Shown: in pieces, positions 10,331 to 22,252 of the stretch
Layout: the number at the start of each line of letters is the position of its first letter
Numbering within the stretch: position 1 is the stretch's first letter
From: Lycium barbarum
Taxonomy: Eukaryota > Streptophyta > Magnoliopsida > Solanales > Solanaceae
DNA: 64,000 bases
Reading direction: 5' to 3'
Assembly: GCF_019175385.1 (NCBI RefSeq)
Contig: NC_083341.1
Coordinates: forward strand, 23,630,203-23,694,202
Notes under the pieces: model-generated
Database searches by the model: none
What the model was told of the DNA's origin: nothing
What the model saw: the letters and a program-made list of their open reading frames with translations, nothing else
Translations under genes and position numbers: made by a program

Positions 10331-12458
10331 TCCTCCTCCTTCTCCTGAAGGAGGTGCAGATACTTCTCCGTTTCCCGGCCCTGGCATCCAGTTGGCCCTT
10401 AAGATCATCCATCTCTTGCTGGGCGCGGACGAAGGCTTCGTTGACGAGTACCACACTCTGCAAATGAAGCAAATTAAAAACTTGGACAAAACAAAGTGGA
10501 AACTCTCAATGAAGTTAGGCAAAGACGGCTAAGGATCTTACCCGGTTGCCCGCATGCATACCCTCGTTCATAAGGCACTACCAGGAGACCCCGGTCATCT
10601 TGCGCTTGTCCGAATCTGAGGCAAGAGTCCTCAGATAGCTCGCCACGCCCACCGGGCAAGAAATAAAGCTACAGTATTCAGGGACGGTGACCGTAACCGA
10701 TCTTGTTCTCCTCGGCTCCACGCTTGGGGCTGGAAAAATACGCACCAAGCTGTCCCTAGCTCCAGATTCGGAGGTCCGGCTGGCCGACCTCGTGGCCCGA
10801 GGAATAGGCAGATGCCCAAATCCCGCAGCTTCGCCGGTAGCGAGAGGAGTGCCCGAGAACATGTCCTCGAACTCGTCAGGCCTCGGGGCCGGAGTAGAGG
10901 AACTGGGAGTGGCCTCAATATCTTCGGCAAAGGTCGGGGGCTCCGTAATTGCAGCGGGCTCATGCTCTAGCGTCAGGTGAACAACAGTGGGGACTTCGAT
11001 CTCCGGGACCGGCTCAGTCCTTTGACCAGCTTCAGCAGCGGCCGCCTCCCCGGACCTCCTTGTCCTTTACAGGGGAGCTTTTTCGGAAGAAGTTTCACCT
11101 GAAATGTCGACGAAGTCAATCGACCTTAGAGGAGCCGGGGAAAGAATTTCTTCCGCACCCGTGTGTGAGACCGGAACCAGAAGTCCTTCAGCAGCAGAAG
11201 GAAGGGGTGGAACGGCAACAGCCTCCCCCGGGATCGGAGCCACGGGAGAACCGGCATCGATTCTCCGAATAATGATATCAGGCTCCGTTTTATCCCGTGA
11301 GGTCCGAGCGACGCTCCTCACCCTCTTCTTCGACTTTTGCCCTCTCTCCGAGGGCCTCTTCCTTTTGGCAGCAGCAGCAGCAGCAAGGGCACGAGACGCA
11401 CCCGCTGAATCAAACTCAGGTGCCGACGCTGTGGGTTTGGCGCCCGTCTCCGGCCTGGGATCCATCGAGCCCTTGGGAAAACCTGAAAACCGAAGAGAAA
11501 ATAAGTACGGATAGTAAACGATTCATTAAACGCAGGTAGAAGCAAAGTACTACCGTGGTTCTGGGCGACCCAACGACCCCGTGACAAGTGGGCCCATGTC
11601 CGGTTGTCGTGGGCATGCTGGCTGAGGAGGGCGGTGACCCAATCATTCAGATTACGGACGACCGGAGGGATGTATCCGTTGGCTAATAAAAGTAAGAAAA
11701 GCGGTGAGAAAGAAGGACCGAAGAGTGACAAAACATACAAAGGCAAGAACTCGAAGTTCAGGCTTACGCTTGTTGTTCCACTTTTCTGGAAAGGGCATGT
11801 GATCTTCCGGAATGATGTCCGAGGTCCTCACCCGAACGTATCGTTCCAACCAGCCTCGATCTCTGCCTTCATCCATCTTCGAGAAAAAGGGATTCCGGCT
11901 ACGTTTTGCTAGTTTTATTACGCCACCCCGGAACAGCCTCGGGGAGTATAGGCATATCAGGTGGGCCAGCGTGAGATCCTTCCCGACATTGTTGGCCAAC
12001 AACCGGAGGCATGCCACGACCCTCCCAACGATCAGACTAATTTGTGCTAGGGTCACATCGTAGGTCCGGCACATATCCAAAATGACCGGATCTATCGGAG
12101 GATCGAGCTTGAGGGTGAAGGGATAAGTATAGACATACAAAAAACCCTCCCGATGGTCGGTGACTGACTCATCAGGCCCAGGGGAAAACACTCGGACCGG
12201 GCGGTTGTCCCATCCGCAGTCGGACCGGACAAGGTCGAGCCTATCCTCGGTAATGGAGGAGGGGTATCGCCTCACGTCGTACCCCCTATCGGACACCGAC
12301 GAAGGTTTTTCAACCTCGAGGTCTTTGTTGAAGTTGGGTTTTGCCGGTATAATGTCCGAGGCTGTAGGCTCGAAGGTGCTCTTCGCTTTAGCCGGAGACG
12401 CAGCCTCAGTTCCTGGGGATGAAACCGAGGGAATGTCATGGGAAGTGGTTTCAGACAT
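9607..12458 (-). pseudogene. Antisense extra gene of the Tat element: PF04195-like domain plus coiled coil, four predicted exons
   Basis: The minus strand reads from an ATG at 12458 (MSETTSHD) as exon 1 12458-11768, exon 2 11682-11554, exon 3 11482-10542 and exon 4 10457-9607. The introns (11767-11683, 11553-11483, 10541-10458; 85, 71 and 84 bp) have GTAAGC, GTAGTA and GTAAGA donors and TTATTAG, TTTTCAG and TTTGCAG acceptors. Exon 1 is 691 nt, so 1 nt carries over; 1+129 is again 1 mod 3; 1+941 is divisible by 3. The frame is therefore kept across all three junctions. Exons 1-2 carry YVYTYPFTLKLDPPIDP, LIVGRVVACLRLLANN and LSRGRWVAQNHG, which I recognise as the PF04195 'putative gypsy type transposon' family. 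Exon 4 is a long heptad-rich coiled coil. Lesions: TAA 11069-11067, TAG 10580-10578 and a 1-nt shift near 10380. The molecular function is unknown. Confidence 0.85.
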
Positions 12459-12773
12459 TTGGAAATATGAAAAGAAGAAGTTGAATAGATTCAAAAGAGG
12501 GGCTAAAGAAAGCAAAGGGCAATAAAGGAACAGACAATGTAGGAGAGGTCAGAAGTCGAGAATCAACGATGAACAGTAGCAGATCAGTGTGAAGGAAGGA
12601 GCGGAGTTGTTACCTTTTGCGTAGAATAGGAAATGAATTAGCAACAAACTTGATATAGAAGAAGAGCAGATATGATGAAGACGAAGAAACGAAGTGCAAA
12701 AATCCAAGGCAAAGAGGAAATGAGTTGAAGATTTGAAGGGTGTTCAAATGGAAAAATGAAGGGCTAATGGATG

Positions 12774-12912
12774 TTTTATAGTTATGGGATTTGGGCGGTT
12801 ACGGTTTCCGGCCAATCGGGAGGCGCCACGCGTCCCATAATTAATGAGGAATGGCTTGAAACGACGTGCGGGCGGCGGTTGTCAGAGCGGACCATCTGGG
12901 ATATGACACGTG
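12774..12912 (-). promoter_or_regulatory. Candidate promoter of the antisense gene (TATA box and G-box)
   Basis: On the minus strand TATAAAA occupies 12780-12774, about 320 nt upstream of the antisense ATG, in the context AACTATAAAACATCC. A palindromic G-box CACGTG is at 12907-12912 and a CCAAT word near 12812, both upstream of the TATA box. This would start an antisense transcript around 12745, pointing away from the 3' LTR. The assignment rests on motif order and spacing only. Confidence 0.5.
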
Positions 12913-13035
12913 GCGGATGGCAGAAGAACGTGGGCAGCTGTTCCCGCCAAAAATGAAGCGATAACAACGGACAAAGGGAGTCACCGGCTTAGTGATTCAT
13001 CCACTCCCTGTCACTCCGAGAAATCTTCGATCCGG

Positions 13036-13052
13036 GAAGTGTGGGGACTATC
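13036..13052 (+). other. Polypurine tract of the Tat element
   Basis: GAAGTGTGGGGACTATC lies directly before the right LTR start at 13053. Its purine-rich core and position fit the plus-strand primer site. Confidence 0.75.
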
Positions 13053-13739
13053 TGTATACGGTAAAAACCGAGTATACGTTGAACCGGTGAGACTGAAGAA
13101 GAAAGGGACAGGAACGTGCATGAAGGCTCCCCTTCTAAATCGGGGAAACGCTTGGACCGGAGTAAAAGAAGGGCGTCATTTGGTCCGGATCTTCCATGAC
13201 CGGTTGTTCGAGGCCGTATGTCCATTTGATCGTGGCCGGTGGTCCGAAAGATCCGTTGCGCGGGTGCCACGCGTCGTTGACGTGCTGCTGTGTTCAACTA
13301 TCGATCGTACGGGTGTCAGACCGTACGGTCTACCTAATCCAACCTAATCCAACTCAGAACTTTTTCTTTATTTTATTATTTCTTATGTTGTATGAAGCCC
13401 ATGGGGCAGCACTATAAATAAGGGGCATTGACCTCCTTTTAGAGGGTTTGGCTTCTACATAACCAAAAGCTCTTGTAATAGAAAAACACGCAAATCTCTC
13501 TGTCAATATATATATCAGATTCGAGCAACATTTCTTGTATTTAATTCTTACGTTTCCTTAGATCAAATACCGCTTACGTATTAATATATACACGAGTACA
13601 CAGCTAACCATTGATCACCCGTTGCTTCTTTGTATCATATTTATACATTTCTTCTCTTTATCAAATAAGCATAAAATATAGCCACATATCCTATACCTCA
13701 TCCACAAATTTAATTGATTATCCAAAATCGGGGTAAACA
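13053..13739 (+). repeat. Tat element, 3' LTR
   Basis: Starts TGTATACGG and ends GTAAACA; followed by the target duplication ATTCG. It pairs with the left LTR with scattered substitutions. The TATA box TATAAATA at 13413-13420 is unchanged, so it could drive transcription into the flanking DNA. Confidence 0.95.
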
Positions 13740-13744
13740 ATTCG

Positions 13745-14326
13745 TACTTGAGGAAAGAAGAAAGTTAACTTAATTATATTATAAACTTACAGGTAAGTGT
13801 CACTCTTCTTCTGATTGGATTCTTCATCTAACAACTTAGCCAGCAAACATCTTTGTAGATTCTCTTGAAACTTCCTTTTGAAAGGGGCCTATTCTTGAAT
13901 GAACGATTCTAAAAAAGTTCGTGTGACTGATAGAAAATCAGATATATATTTTGTCCAATGGACCATCTTTTCTTTTTTCTTTTTTCTTTTTATTCCTTTG
14001 AGGTTTATTTTGTTATTATTAGTTGTATTTGGTAGTAAGGTCGAGAATCATTTTGATTGTGCCTCAAGAAGACCAGCTATCATTGAGGCATGAGTGAAAG
14101 AAAAATATTTTAATATATATAAGTGTGAAATACCAAAAATAAATTGAAGTTATGTTATGAACTGTAAGATTTGTCAATTCTAATTCGGAGTTAAGGATGA
14201 GCAATTGAGCACTTAGTAAAATAGTTTTGGTGGAGTAGTCTATCTTTCAAAACGTGTTGGTTCAGCAGAGACGAATTCAAAAGTGACGTTTATGTATTCC
14301 TACAATAATCTCAAATTAATATATAA
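13745..14326. other. Intergenic DNA, no gene seen
   Basis: AT-rich DNA between the Tat target duplication and the Helitron start. Open stretches are short and show no family motif. No repeat boundary was recognised. Confidence 0.5.
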
Positions 14327-14423
14327 TCTATACTATATTAAAAGCACAAAGGACCTTAGAAATGTTGATTGAACTTTTTGCCCTTCATTAAAAGACTCTA
14401 TAATCTATCTATATCTATATATA

Positions 14424-14639
14424 CTCTCTCCGTTTCAATTTATATGAACCCATTTGACTGGGCACGACATTTAAGAAAGAGGGAAGACTTTTGAAACTTG
14501 TGGTTCAAAATAAGCTTTGAAAATTTGTGTGGCTGTAAATCATTCATAAAGTGAATTTGTTTCCAAATTAGGAAAGAGGTCATTCATTTTGGCACGGACT
14601 AAAAAGGAAATAGGTTCAAACAAATTGAAACAAAGGGAG
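14424..14639. mobile_element. Stowaway MITE
   Basis: Ends CTCTCTCCGTTTCAATTTA and AAATTGAAACAAAGGGAG form a terminal inverted repeat. TA flanks it at 14422-14423 and 14640-14641. It is 216 bp long and non-coding, and is typical of Tc1/mariner-derived MITEs. It lies inside the Helitron-like element. Confidence 0.85.
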
Positions 14640-15977
14640 TATTATTTTAAAAGCATAAATATAAATGTTAGTTGACCAAAATATCCTTAAAATATTGAAC
14701 GATTTTTATACCCTTAGGCTTTATGGGCTCTAATCCTATTTCTTTTATGTAATATAAATGTACAAAAATGTAAAATACTTCAGTAGTTGTATAGTCCAAA
14801 TCAAATTGTGGTGTATTCATATCTATAAATAAAATTCATAAATATAACAATTCCTATTTATTCCCGATCAAATTCTTGAAAAGGGTAGTTTTCAGAATCA
14901 AACACCAGGATTGAAGATTATAATTATTTTAGATTTTAATTAAAGTTTAATTGTAGTCAAGTTTTCGGGAAAATACATTAAAACCCCCCAACGTATACTC
15001 GGATTAATTATGACGCATCCAACCTTTGCTGGCGACCTATTACCCCCTAGCCTTATTTTTTCTATATTTTTGTACTTTTTCGGCTGACATGGTGTCACGC
15101 CCCGAACCATGGCCTGGGCGTAACACGGCACTCGGGCCTTGCTTGCATGTGTCCGAGCGAACCTCATGGCTTGCTTGTCAACATGGGAATTAAAACAATG
15201 TAATCTATATGATGCAATTTAAATAAATTATGAAAATGTAATTTGCAAAATAAAGTCTTGAAATTATCTCATAGCATGAAATATCATGAAAACATAATAG
15301 TCTGCAAACATGAAAGCATAACTGACTCTGTGAACTAACATCTGTCTATGAAACCTCTAAAACATGTCTGAATACTAACTACCAGGACATGGCCTGGACT
15401 ACCATAACTGAATACTAATGCAAACTCCATGTTGAACCCCGAGAGGAGTGGGGCTCACCAATAAGCTGATAACTGAAGTGATCCTACTGCGCAGATGTAT
15501 GCTTCTGAAAATCGGTATCTGCACCGTGAAGTGCAGGCCCCGGGCAAAAGGGATGTTAGTACATGGTGAATAGTACTAGTATGTAAAACCTGCTGAAATG
15601 AAGAACATGGCACAACATAGGTATAGGACATGAACTGAATGTAACTTGAACATGAGCATGAAACGTGAGTAAAGTCTGAAAACAGTAAATCAATGGAAAT
15701 ACATGTATGTAAAACTGCTTGTAACGTGGGGAACGCTATAGTATAACTGACAACATGATTCCGGTACTTGCGTCCTACCAAACACTCACATCTTGCCAGG
15801 GGTATGAGTTTTAAGTAATAATAAGCATGTAAGGATCCAAACTGCATAATGAAGGTGTTGCCTCCTTGCTGACAACCCTTATCCTACGGTGGCAACGTCG
15901 TTTCAGGCTATCTGAGCCTTCTCGGTTAACTAAGCAATTCCCAAAAACATGAACATGATATAGTTGGCTAAGAAGCC

Positions 15978-16145
15978 CATGATTTTCGTGAAATAACTTG
16001 TAAATAACTTGTAATCATGATTTCACGAAATAACTTGTAAACATGGTTTCATGAAATAACTTGTAAATATGGTTTCATGAAATATCTTGTAAACATGGTT
16101 TCATGAAATATCTTGTAATATGGTTTCATGAGATAACTTGTCATA
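15978..16145. repeat. 26-bp tandem array in the solo LTR
   Basis: About six units of the type GGTTTCATGAAATAACTTGTAAACAT, with a TTTCATGAAA palindrome in each; single-base variants alternate (AACTT/ATCTT). Confidence 0.8.
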
Positions 16146-16754
16146 GTCTTGCAAACATGTTCTTGATTCATGAGTAATAACAATAGTTCATAATTATATA
16201 TATATAATTGACTTGAAAACATGCTTGTAACTTGCTACATAAAATCATAAAGTTTCATATAAACATAATGAGAACACATGAGGAAGAATTCATGATTCAT
16301 GGATTAAGCTAGGGTTCCTAATAACCATAATGGAAGATTAGGAATACAATAACGAGTATAGATACCAAAATTCGTGTACATAAATACATAAATACGGGCT
16401 ACCAATATGTTGGGTTTAATGCCTTAGGAGTTGAACTTTATGGATATCAAGAAACGGAGCATGGGGAAGAACATAGAGATTCCCACATGTGGATGGAAGT
16501 TCTACATACATTAATTGCTCCAAAACTTGAATTAAAGACTTGAGCTTTGAAGAAGATTTCCAAAATCTTGAATTCTTGAACCTTGAGATGGGTTTTCTTG
16601 AAAACCCTAGTTCCAGAATGATGATTTCTTGTTTAGATTACAAGGATTTGTATTAGAGTAGGCTTACCTTGGTGTTCTTGATGATGAAAGAGGGTAGGAG
16701 GTCGTTCTAGGGCTTGAAGGAATGAAAAATAATGATTTGAACTGATATGGATGA

Positions 16755-16761
16755 ATATATA
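16755..16761 (-). promoter_or_regulatory. TATA box candidate of the solo LTR
   Basis: Minus-strand TATATAT in CAGTATATATTCATCC, about 45 bp downstream (minus sense) of the palindrome cluster at 16804-17131. Confidence 0.45.
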
Positions 16762-16803
16762 CTGTTCTGGAAAAATTGGATTTTCGGCCCAGTTAAATAC
16801 TGG

Positions 16804-17131
16804 CCGTATTTTGAAATACTGGCCATATTTTGAAATACGGTCCGTATTTTGAAATACGGACTGCACTGCATCTCTTCAGTAAAATGGCCATAACGCTTTG
16901 TAGAGATGTTTGTTTGACGCCCATAATATACCGTTGGAAAGGTATTTCAAAGCTCTATAACTTTCATCAAGGAAGTTTTCCCAAATTCCAAATATGTTTT
17001 GAAAGACAGGCCGTATTTTGAAATACGGTCCGTATTTAACCATATGACATCCAACTGCCAAATTCCAGAATGCTCAGAAATCCTTGGTAATAGTTTACGA
17101 CTTGAATTACGGGCCGTATACTGAAATACGG
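16804..17131. repeat. Cluster of 18-bp palindromes
   Basis: CCGTATTTTGAAATACGG (8-bp arms, 2-bp centre) occurs exactly at 16842-16859 and 17011-17028, with variants at 16804-16820, 16823-16840 and 17114-17131. The first three are spaced 19 bp apart. Confidence 0.85.
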
Positions 17132-17362
17132 TCACTGTTCATGGGCGTAAACCACCATCTTACAACTGAAGAGGAAATTTCCAATTCCCACATTCTTTAT
17201 CTGGTTTTCTAAGTCTAGGATCATGGTCAAAGCTTAGGTTAAAGGTACGGGGTGTTAAACATGGCACAATCAAAATTTGATGCCCAGTTGCACAGTGGAG
17301 AGTGTTGCACACTCTCCGCCACATTGGCGCCACGTCAGTGCCACATCACTGCCGCGTCGTCG

Positions 17363-17460
17363 TCATCATCATCATCATCATCTTCTTCTTCTTCTTCTTC
17401 TTCTTCTTCTTCTTCTTCTTCTTCTTCTTCTTCTTCTTCTTCTTCTTCTTCTTCTTCTTC
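17363..17460. repeat. TCA/TTC microsatellite
   Basis: A short TCA run passes into about 27 TTC units. It lies in the left inverted repeat; the right arm has only four CTT units at the matching place (about 23489-23500). Confidence 0.95.
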
Positions 17461-20400
17461 ATTTCAAGAAATCAATTAACCCATTTTCCTCCATTAACAC
17501 ACATGTCGTACCCCATTTTAACCGGGTTAAAGTAGGGAGTACAACATATTGGTGATTCCTATTTGTTTTATTTAAGGAGTCGCCACCTAATTAATTTAAC
17601 GGTGAATTAGGACACCTAGATGTTAACTAAGGTAAAGTTAAAACTAAACCTCCGTTAATAGTATGCTTAACCAATGTGATTCTAGGTAAGGGCTCTATAT
17701 TATCCTAAAGGGAAGGTGTTAGGCATCCTTTAGAATCCGTTAACTACGGTTATCCGGCCAAACTTAGGTTAATTAATTAAGGATAAACAAGGTGCTTAAA
17801 CTTTAAGAAAATGGTTTATAATATTACTAAGGTTTTAAAGAAAAATATAATAACGTTGTTTAAAATAAGATTAAAAAATATGCTAAGGCTTTAAATAAAA
17901 ATGCTATTTTAAAACAAGACTTGTAGGATAATTTGCACAAAAGGAGACTTCGAATGTTATTTAAAGTAAACTTATAAATATTGCTAAACTTTAAATAATA
18001 ATGTTATTTTGAAAATGAGTCTTGCAAAATGTAATGGTTCGCATATAAATAAAAACTTTTAAGAGAAACCTAGCCAATTTAAATTTATGATAAAATTAAA
18101 TTATATGTGTATAGTGGTGCAAAAGATCTAGACTTATTTACAAATAGAATGCAAAGATGATGAGTTTTCTTTCTCTTTTTACTAATTTATTTAACTATGC
18201 TCGGCTAAAAATATGTATAATTGGATGAATCTTGAAAACAATGTTTATAAAATATACTTGAGTTTATATTCGTATGTTAGTGACGCTTTAATTTTCTAAG
18301 ATAGTAATAAATAAAACATAATTCCTTTGATTCAAATATACTATTTTAAAAATCAATTGTTCGGAAAGTAAATATTAAGATGCTATAAATAACTTTAATG
18401 TAAAAAGAAGAAAATGAAACTTATGGTATTAATTGAGGTTTTCTCTAAAATCCCTACCCGTTATACTAAAGTTAACCCACTAAGTTCGCTAAGGTTCACC
18501 TAAATTAAGAAAATAAATAAAAAAAATAAAAAAAAGTTAATCACGTAATACAAGTTAAATGCAACAACATAAAATAGAGGTGTAGAAAAGATGTAGTGAG
18601 ATGGGCCTAGCCCATTTTGGGCTGTTGCTGTTTGCTGCCACTGTTATGGACCTCGGCCCAGAATTCCCCTTTTAATTTTTTGCTGCAGGTGTAGATTGAC
18701 CCGAGAGGAGGTAATGTTGGGCCTTGACCCAACACCGAATGCGGAAAAAGGAGACAAGTCCCTCGGACTCGTATGTGAGGTTCATGCATAAAAAGATATG
18801 AGAGAAAAAGATTAGTATACGATCAATAAGGCTTAAACATGTAAAAATACAAATTTCAAAGCAAACTCCATAGATTATACATATATACTATGTATATTTA
18901 AGTATATTTCATGCACACACAGTCATAAGGATGTACTAGATACACTAATATATATGAATTCAAATAAACCCAAAATCATCACGGCATTTCACATAGATCT
19001 GATCCTACACTCTTGAACCTCCCACGAGACAGTTTTGAGGGCAGGAAAACATCAAGCCAATATTCCATAGTATAGCAGTCTATGAGTAGCTTAACGACTT
19101 TAATTAACACTATGGACTGCCTCTGATTAATATATCAGCATCTTCTAAACAAGCAAAACGAGTTGATATGTGTAAAATGGACAAAACTAAATAACATTCT
19201 TGACATGCAACTAATGTTTCAACATCAATCAGGTGGTCTAAACATGTGACTGATCCTTTACGAAAAGAAACTTGCGGCAACATCATTTTAATTTACATTG
19301 AAGATGGCATGTATATAGCTAGGCAGCGGTTGATTAGCAGACCAAACATTTGCATCAAATAGGTATGATCAATCCAAACTAAACATGATTGACCGGTTAC
19401 TGAAATGTAGACTGTTCATTTGTATACCAACTAAACATGAGTGAAGATTTATTATAATGCAAACAAGAAGACAATTAGCCACAGGGGATTCAACTACATT
19501 AAGATGCTTAGCAGGATAAGAAACGAAATCAAACTGAACTAAACTAACACCAAAACTTATCAGAACCAACTTTGTGGACTAGTATAGAGACATTAAGGAT
19601 ACCATATTAGGCTAAGATAGATGGCCTTTGTTGCTTAAAGTTATTAATCCTGCTAGTCTAGCCAACTAAACCATATTTAGGTATGAAGTCATATCCAAAA
19701 AGGTGCAATCATGTATAAACATATGTTGATATTTTAATTAAGATCAAACGATACACGCAAACAGATCCTGATACTTGTTTTAGGCGTGATGAACTGATGT
19801 TAGGTTTGGTAAAGAATTCCAAGTAACGAACTGGCATCATGTTAACAATAAACCATATAAGCAAACAAAAAGATTGAATGAAATAGCACACTATAAACCA
19901 AACTGAACCATCCAGAGTGTCATTATCGATATCATAGCAGGCATGCAATGGATAGGAATTCTTTATATATCTTAACCAATTTGTAACTTATCAATGAATC
20001 ATAGACTGAATCATATTTGAGTTACTTCATATGCCAGCAACTTGGCTAGATTTGGATTTCGACAATGATTAAGTTAAATGGCAACAGGAGACAGGCCAAT
20101 GTCTAACTTAAACTAACATACACTTAGTGAAATAGCGACTACCTAAACCAAAAAGAAACAGTTGAACTCATAAGCAACCAGTAATCGACCAATCTCACAT
20201 TCGAATTATTCATTCAGTTGTCCAAGCAGTAACCCGAGGCAAGTTTCAAAGAACTATTAGAATTAAGCATGAACAGCTTTAAACCAAATAGGCCTGCTGA
20301 TGACTGGATAAGCTTACTCAACATCTATCTAACGATTACAAAGAAGGAATGCCAAGTTCATATACAGAGGTCCAACTTATTTTACCATATCTATTATAGT

Positions 20401-21611
20401 TCATGTATATATACCAAGTTCTTAAGTGAACAAACTCCATATCCAAGCTCAAAAAGTTTACCATACTGATACGTAACCAAATTCAAACATCTTCATCTGC
20501 ATATCCGTAATAAATACTTTAAAAGCTATCAGACCCAATCTACATAACTTGGATCTTGTTTTAAATTGATATTTAAGCACACAGGATCGTGCTGCAATTT
20601 AACTTATCACATGCTATCACTAGTTGGTATAATCATCATCGGATAAACTCTTACGAACACATAAATACTGAAATTAACTAGGTTGAATTGAGACATAAAC
20701 AGCTAAACTCTGTTAACTACTGAACTGGAAATTAAACCATGAATAAAACATGAACCTCTAGATATCTTAACTATTAAACCGAAACTAAACTAACTAAATA
20801 AGAACACACATAAGACTACCATGCTACTAAACTGAAAATAAACCAACTGCGACAACAAACAGGTATGGACACACAAACGCTCGTCAAATTACTAGACTGA
20901 AACTAAACCAACTAAAAGGGGAGTTGTTCACATACTTAAATAGGCTAAACTACATTAGTACACAAAACATGCTTAACCACCCAAACAGTCCAATGCCGAA
21001 ACAAACTTATCCGTCAAACTAAATCAATTAACTACACTAACATGCTGGAAGCACGGAATAATAAACCAAAATAACACAGGGGGCAATCGACGAATGCCCA
21101 AAAAAAGGAAAATAAAAAATAAAAAATGGGGAATTACCTTCTTCAGGTGCAGCGAAGTGGGTGCGAAGCTTTCGATATACACTCGAACACTACCAACTCC
21201 GAGCTTGCGATGCTTGATTCGCAGAAACACCCTGGCAAACAAAAAATTGATCTGATATTTTGACTTGATAATAAAATAAGATTAAAACTGCTAATAGAAC
21301 TCGTATTTTAGGGAATTTTAGGTGACTAAAAGACTTATATTTTAGAGCTTTTCGGGGTTTCAAGAACTTGTTTCAGAATTTTAATTTTCAGGGGATTTTT
21401 GCGACTCGAAAGCTTAATCTCTAGGGGGTTTCTGCAGCTAAAACAACTTGTTCTTGGGGAATTTCATGAATCGAAAAATCCTCCTTTATTTTTTAGGGAT
21501 TTCGGGTTCAAGATCTCTCTTCTAAGGGATTTCTTGCGATTCTCAGCCTTGATTCTTAGGGAATTTCATCAATCCAAAAAAAACTCCCCTCTAAATGGAT
21601 GCAAGGACTGG

Positions 21612-21619
21612 TATTTATA
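21612..21619 (-). promoter_or_regulatory. TATA box of the Ogre-like solo LTR
   Basis: Minus-strand TATAAATA in AACTATAAATACC. Directly upstream in the minus sense lie a pyrimidine-rich tract (21640-21850) and a C homopolymer (21681-21661). Confidence 0.6.
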
Positions 21620-21660
21620 GTTGCGAGCTAGGGTTTCTTGTGACGAAGAGAGAGAGAAGC

Positions 21661-21681
21661 GGGGGGGGGGGGGGGGGGGGG
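21661..21681. repeat. G21 homopolymer
   Basis: Twenty-one consecutive G on the plus strand inside a purine-rich stretch (about 21640-21850) of the solo LTR U3. It can form G-quadruplexes. The exact length may be unreliable in sequencing. Confidence 0.8.
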
Positions 21682-22198
21682 ACAAGATGGAGTGGGGAAC
21701 AGAGGGAAGTGGGAGCGGGGTGCAGGCGGCGGTGGTGGGGACAAGAGATGATGAAGGAAAGGAGCGGATGGGGAAAAGGGGAGAAGAGAGAGGAAGGAGA
21801 GAAAGAGGAAGGGAGAGAAGACGATGGGGGGGCGGCGGCCTGAAGGAAAAAAAATGAAAGGATCCGGGTCGGGTCCAAATGATTTAATGGACTGGGTTGG
21901 CTAAAATATGGGCTGGTCGGGTAATTATTTGGGCTGAATTTTATGAATTGATCCGAAAAATAGTACGGGTTCTAAAGAGACCCGTTTAAAATTAATCATA
22001 TACTGAGTGTGCTAAAATATCCCCTAATATAGAGTATGTGTTTATTAATATTTAGATGAAAAATGACGCCGTAATAGTCGGGTGATAATATATTTGAGAT
22101 TCAACAGTGAGTAAATGCTATTATTAAATTACGCGAAGATAAATGTGATGCGTGTGCATAAGCTGGTAAAATACCAAAATAGATAAAAATTGTGAATT

Positions 22199-22200
22199 AA

Positions 22201-22252
<52 letters not shown>
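22199..22252. repeat. AAT microsatellite
   Basis: About 18 AAT units in the solo LTR. Confidence 0.95.

Larger units (their letters stand above)
1978..13739 (+). mobile_element. Full-length Tat-lineage Ty3/gypsy LTR retrotransposon
   Basis: The element starts TGTATACGG and ends GGGGTAAACA, with LTRs of 686 and 687 bp and a perfect 5-bp target duplication ATTCG at 1973-1977 and 13740-13744. A primer site for tRNA-Lys follows the left LTR, and a purine-rich tract ending GGGGACTATC precedes the right LTR. Internally the plus strand carries gag, protease, reverse transcriptase, RNase H, a second RNase H-like domain (DGAS...) and integrase. The minus strand carries a long extra gene downstream of pol. 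The second RNase H, the His-containing gag zinc knuckle and the large 3' region place it in the Tat group. The sense polyprotein has five stops and one frameshift, so the copy is non-autonomous. I counted by eye about 32 differences between the LTRs (about 95% identity). Confidence 0.95.
15093..17259 (-). mobile_element. Solo LTR (about 2.17 kb) inside the Mutator-like terminal repeat
   Basis: It begins TGTCACGCCCCG and ends CGGGGTGTTAAA, flanked by CATGG at 15088-15092 and 17260-17264. The intact right arm of the host element proves the empty-site sequence, so the boundaries are exact. On the minus strand it starts TTTAACACCCCGTACC, one base off the usual TGTAACACCCCG of plant gypsy LTRs. 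It has no gag, pol or second LTR. Inside are a 26-bp tandem array and a set of 18-bp palindromes. The family is not identified. Confidence 0.75.

Noticed and set aside
10687..11514. Plus-strand open frames across the antisense gene
   Set aside because: Shadows of the GC-rich minus-strand exons; they lack family motifs, while the minus strand has domain text and splice sites.
17252..17555. Open frames rich in Ser, Leu or Phe
   Set aside because: They are translations of the TTC/TCA microsatellite in three frames; no start context or family motif.
21595..21878. Gly/Arg-rich and Ser/Pro-rich open frames on both strands
   Set aside because: Products of the G21 and GA-rich tract in an LTR promoter region.
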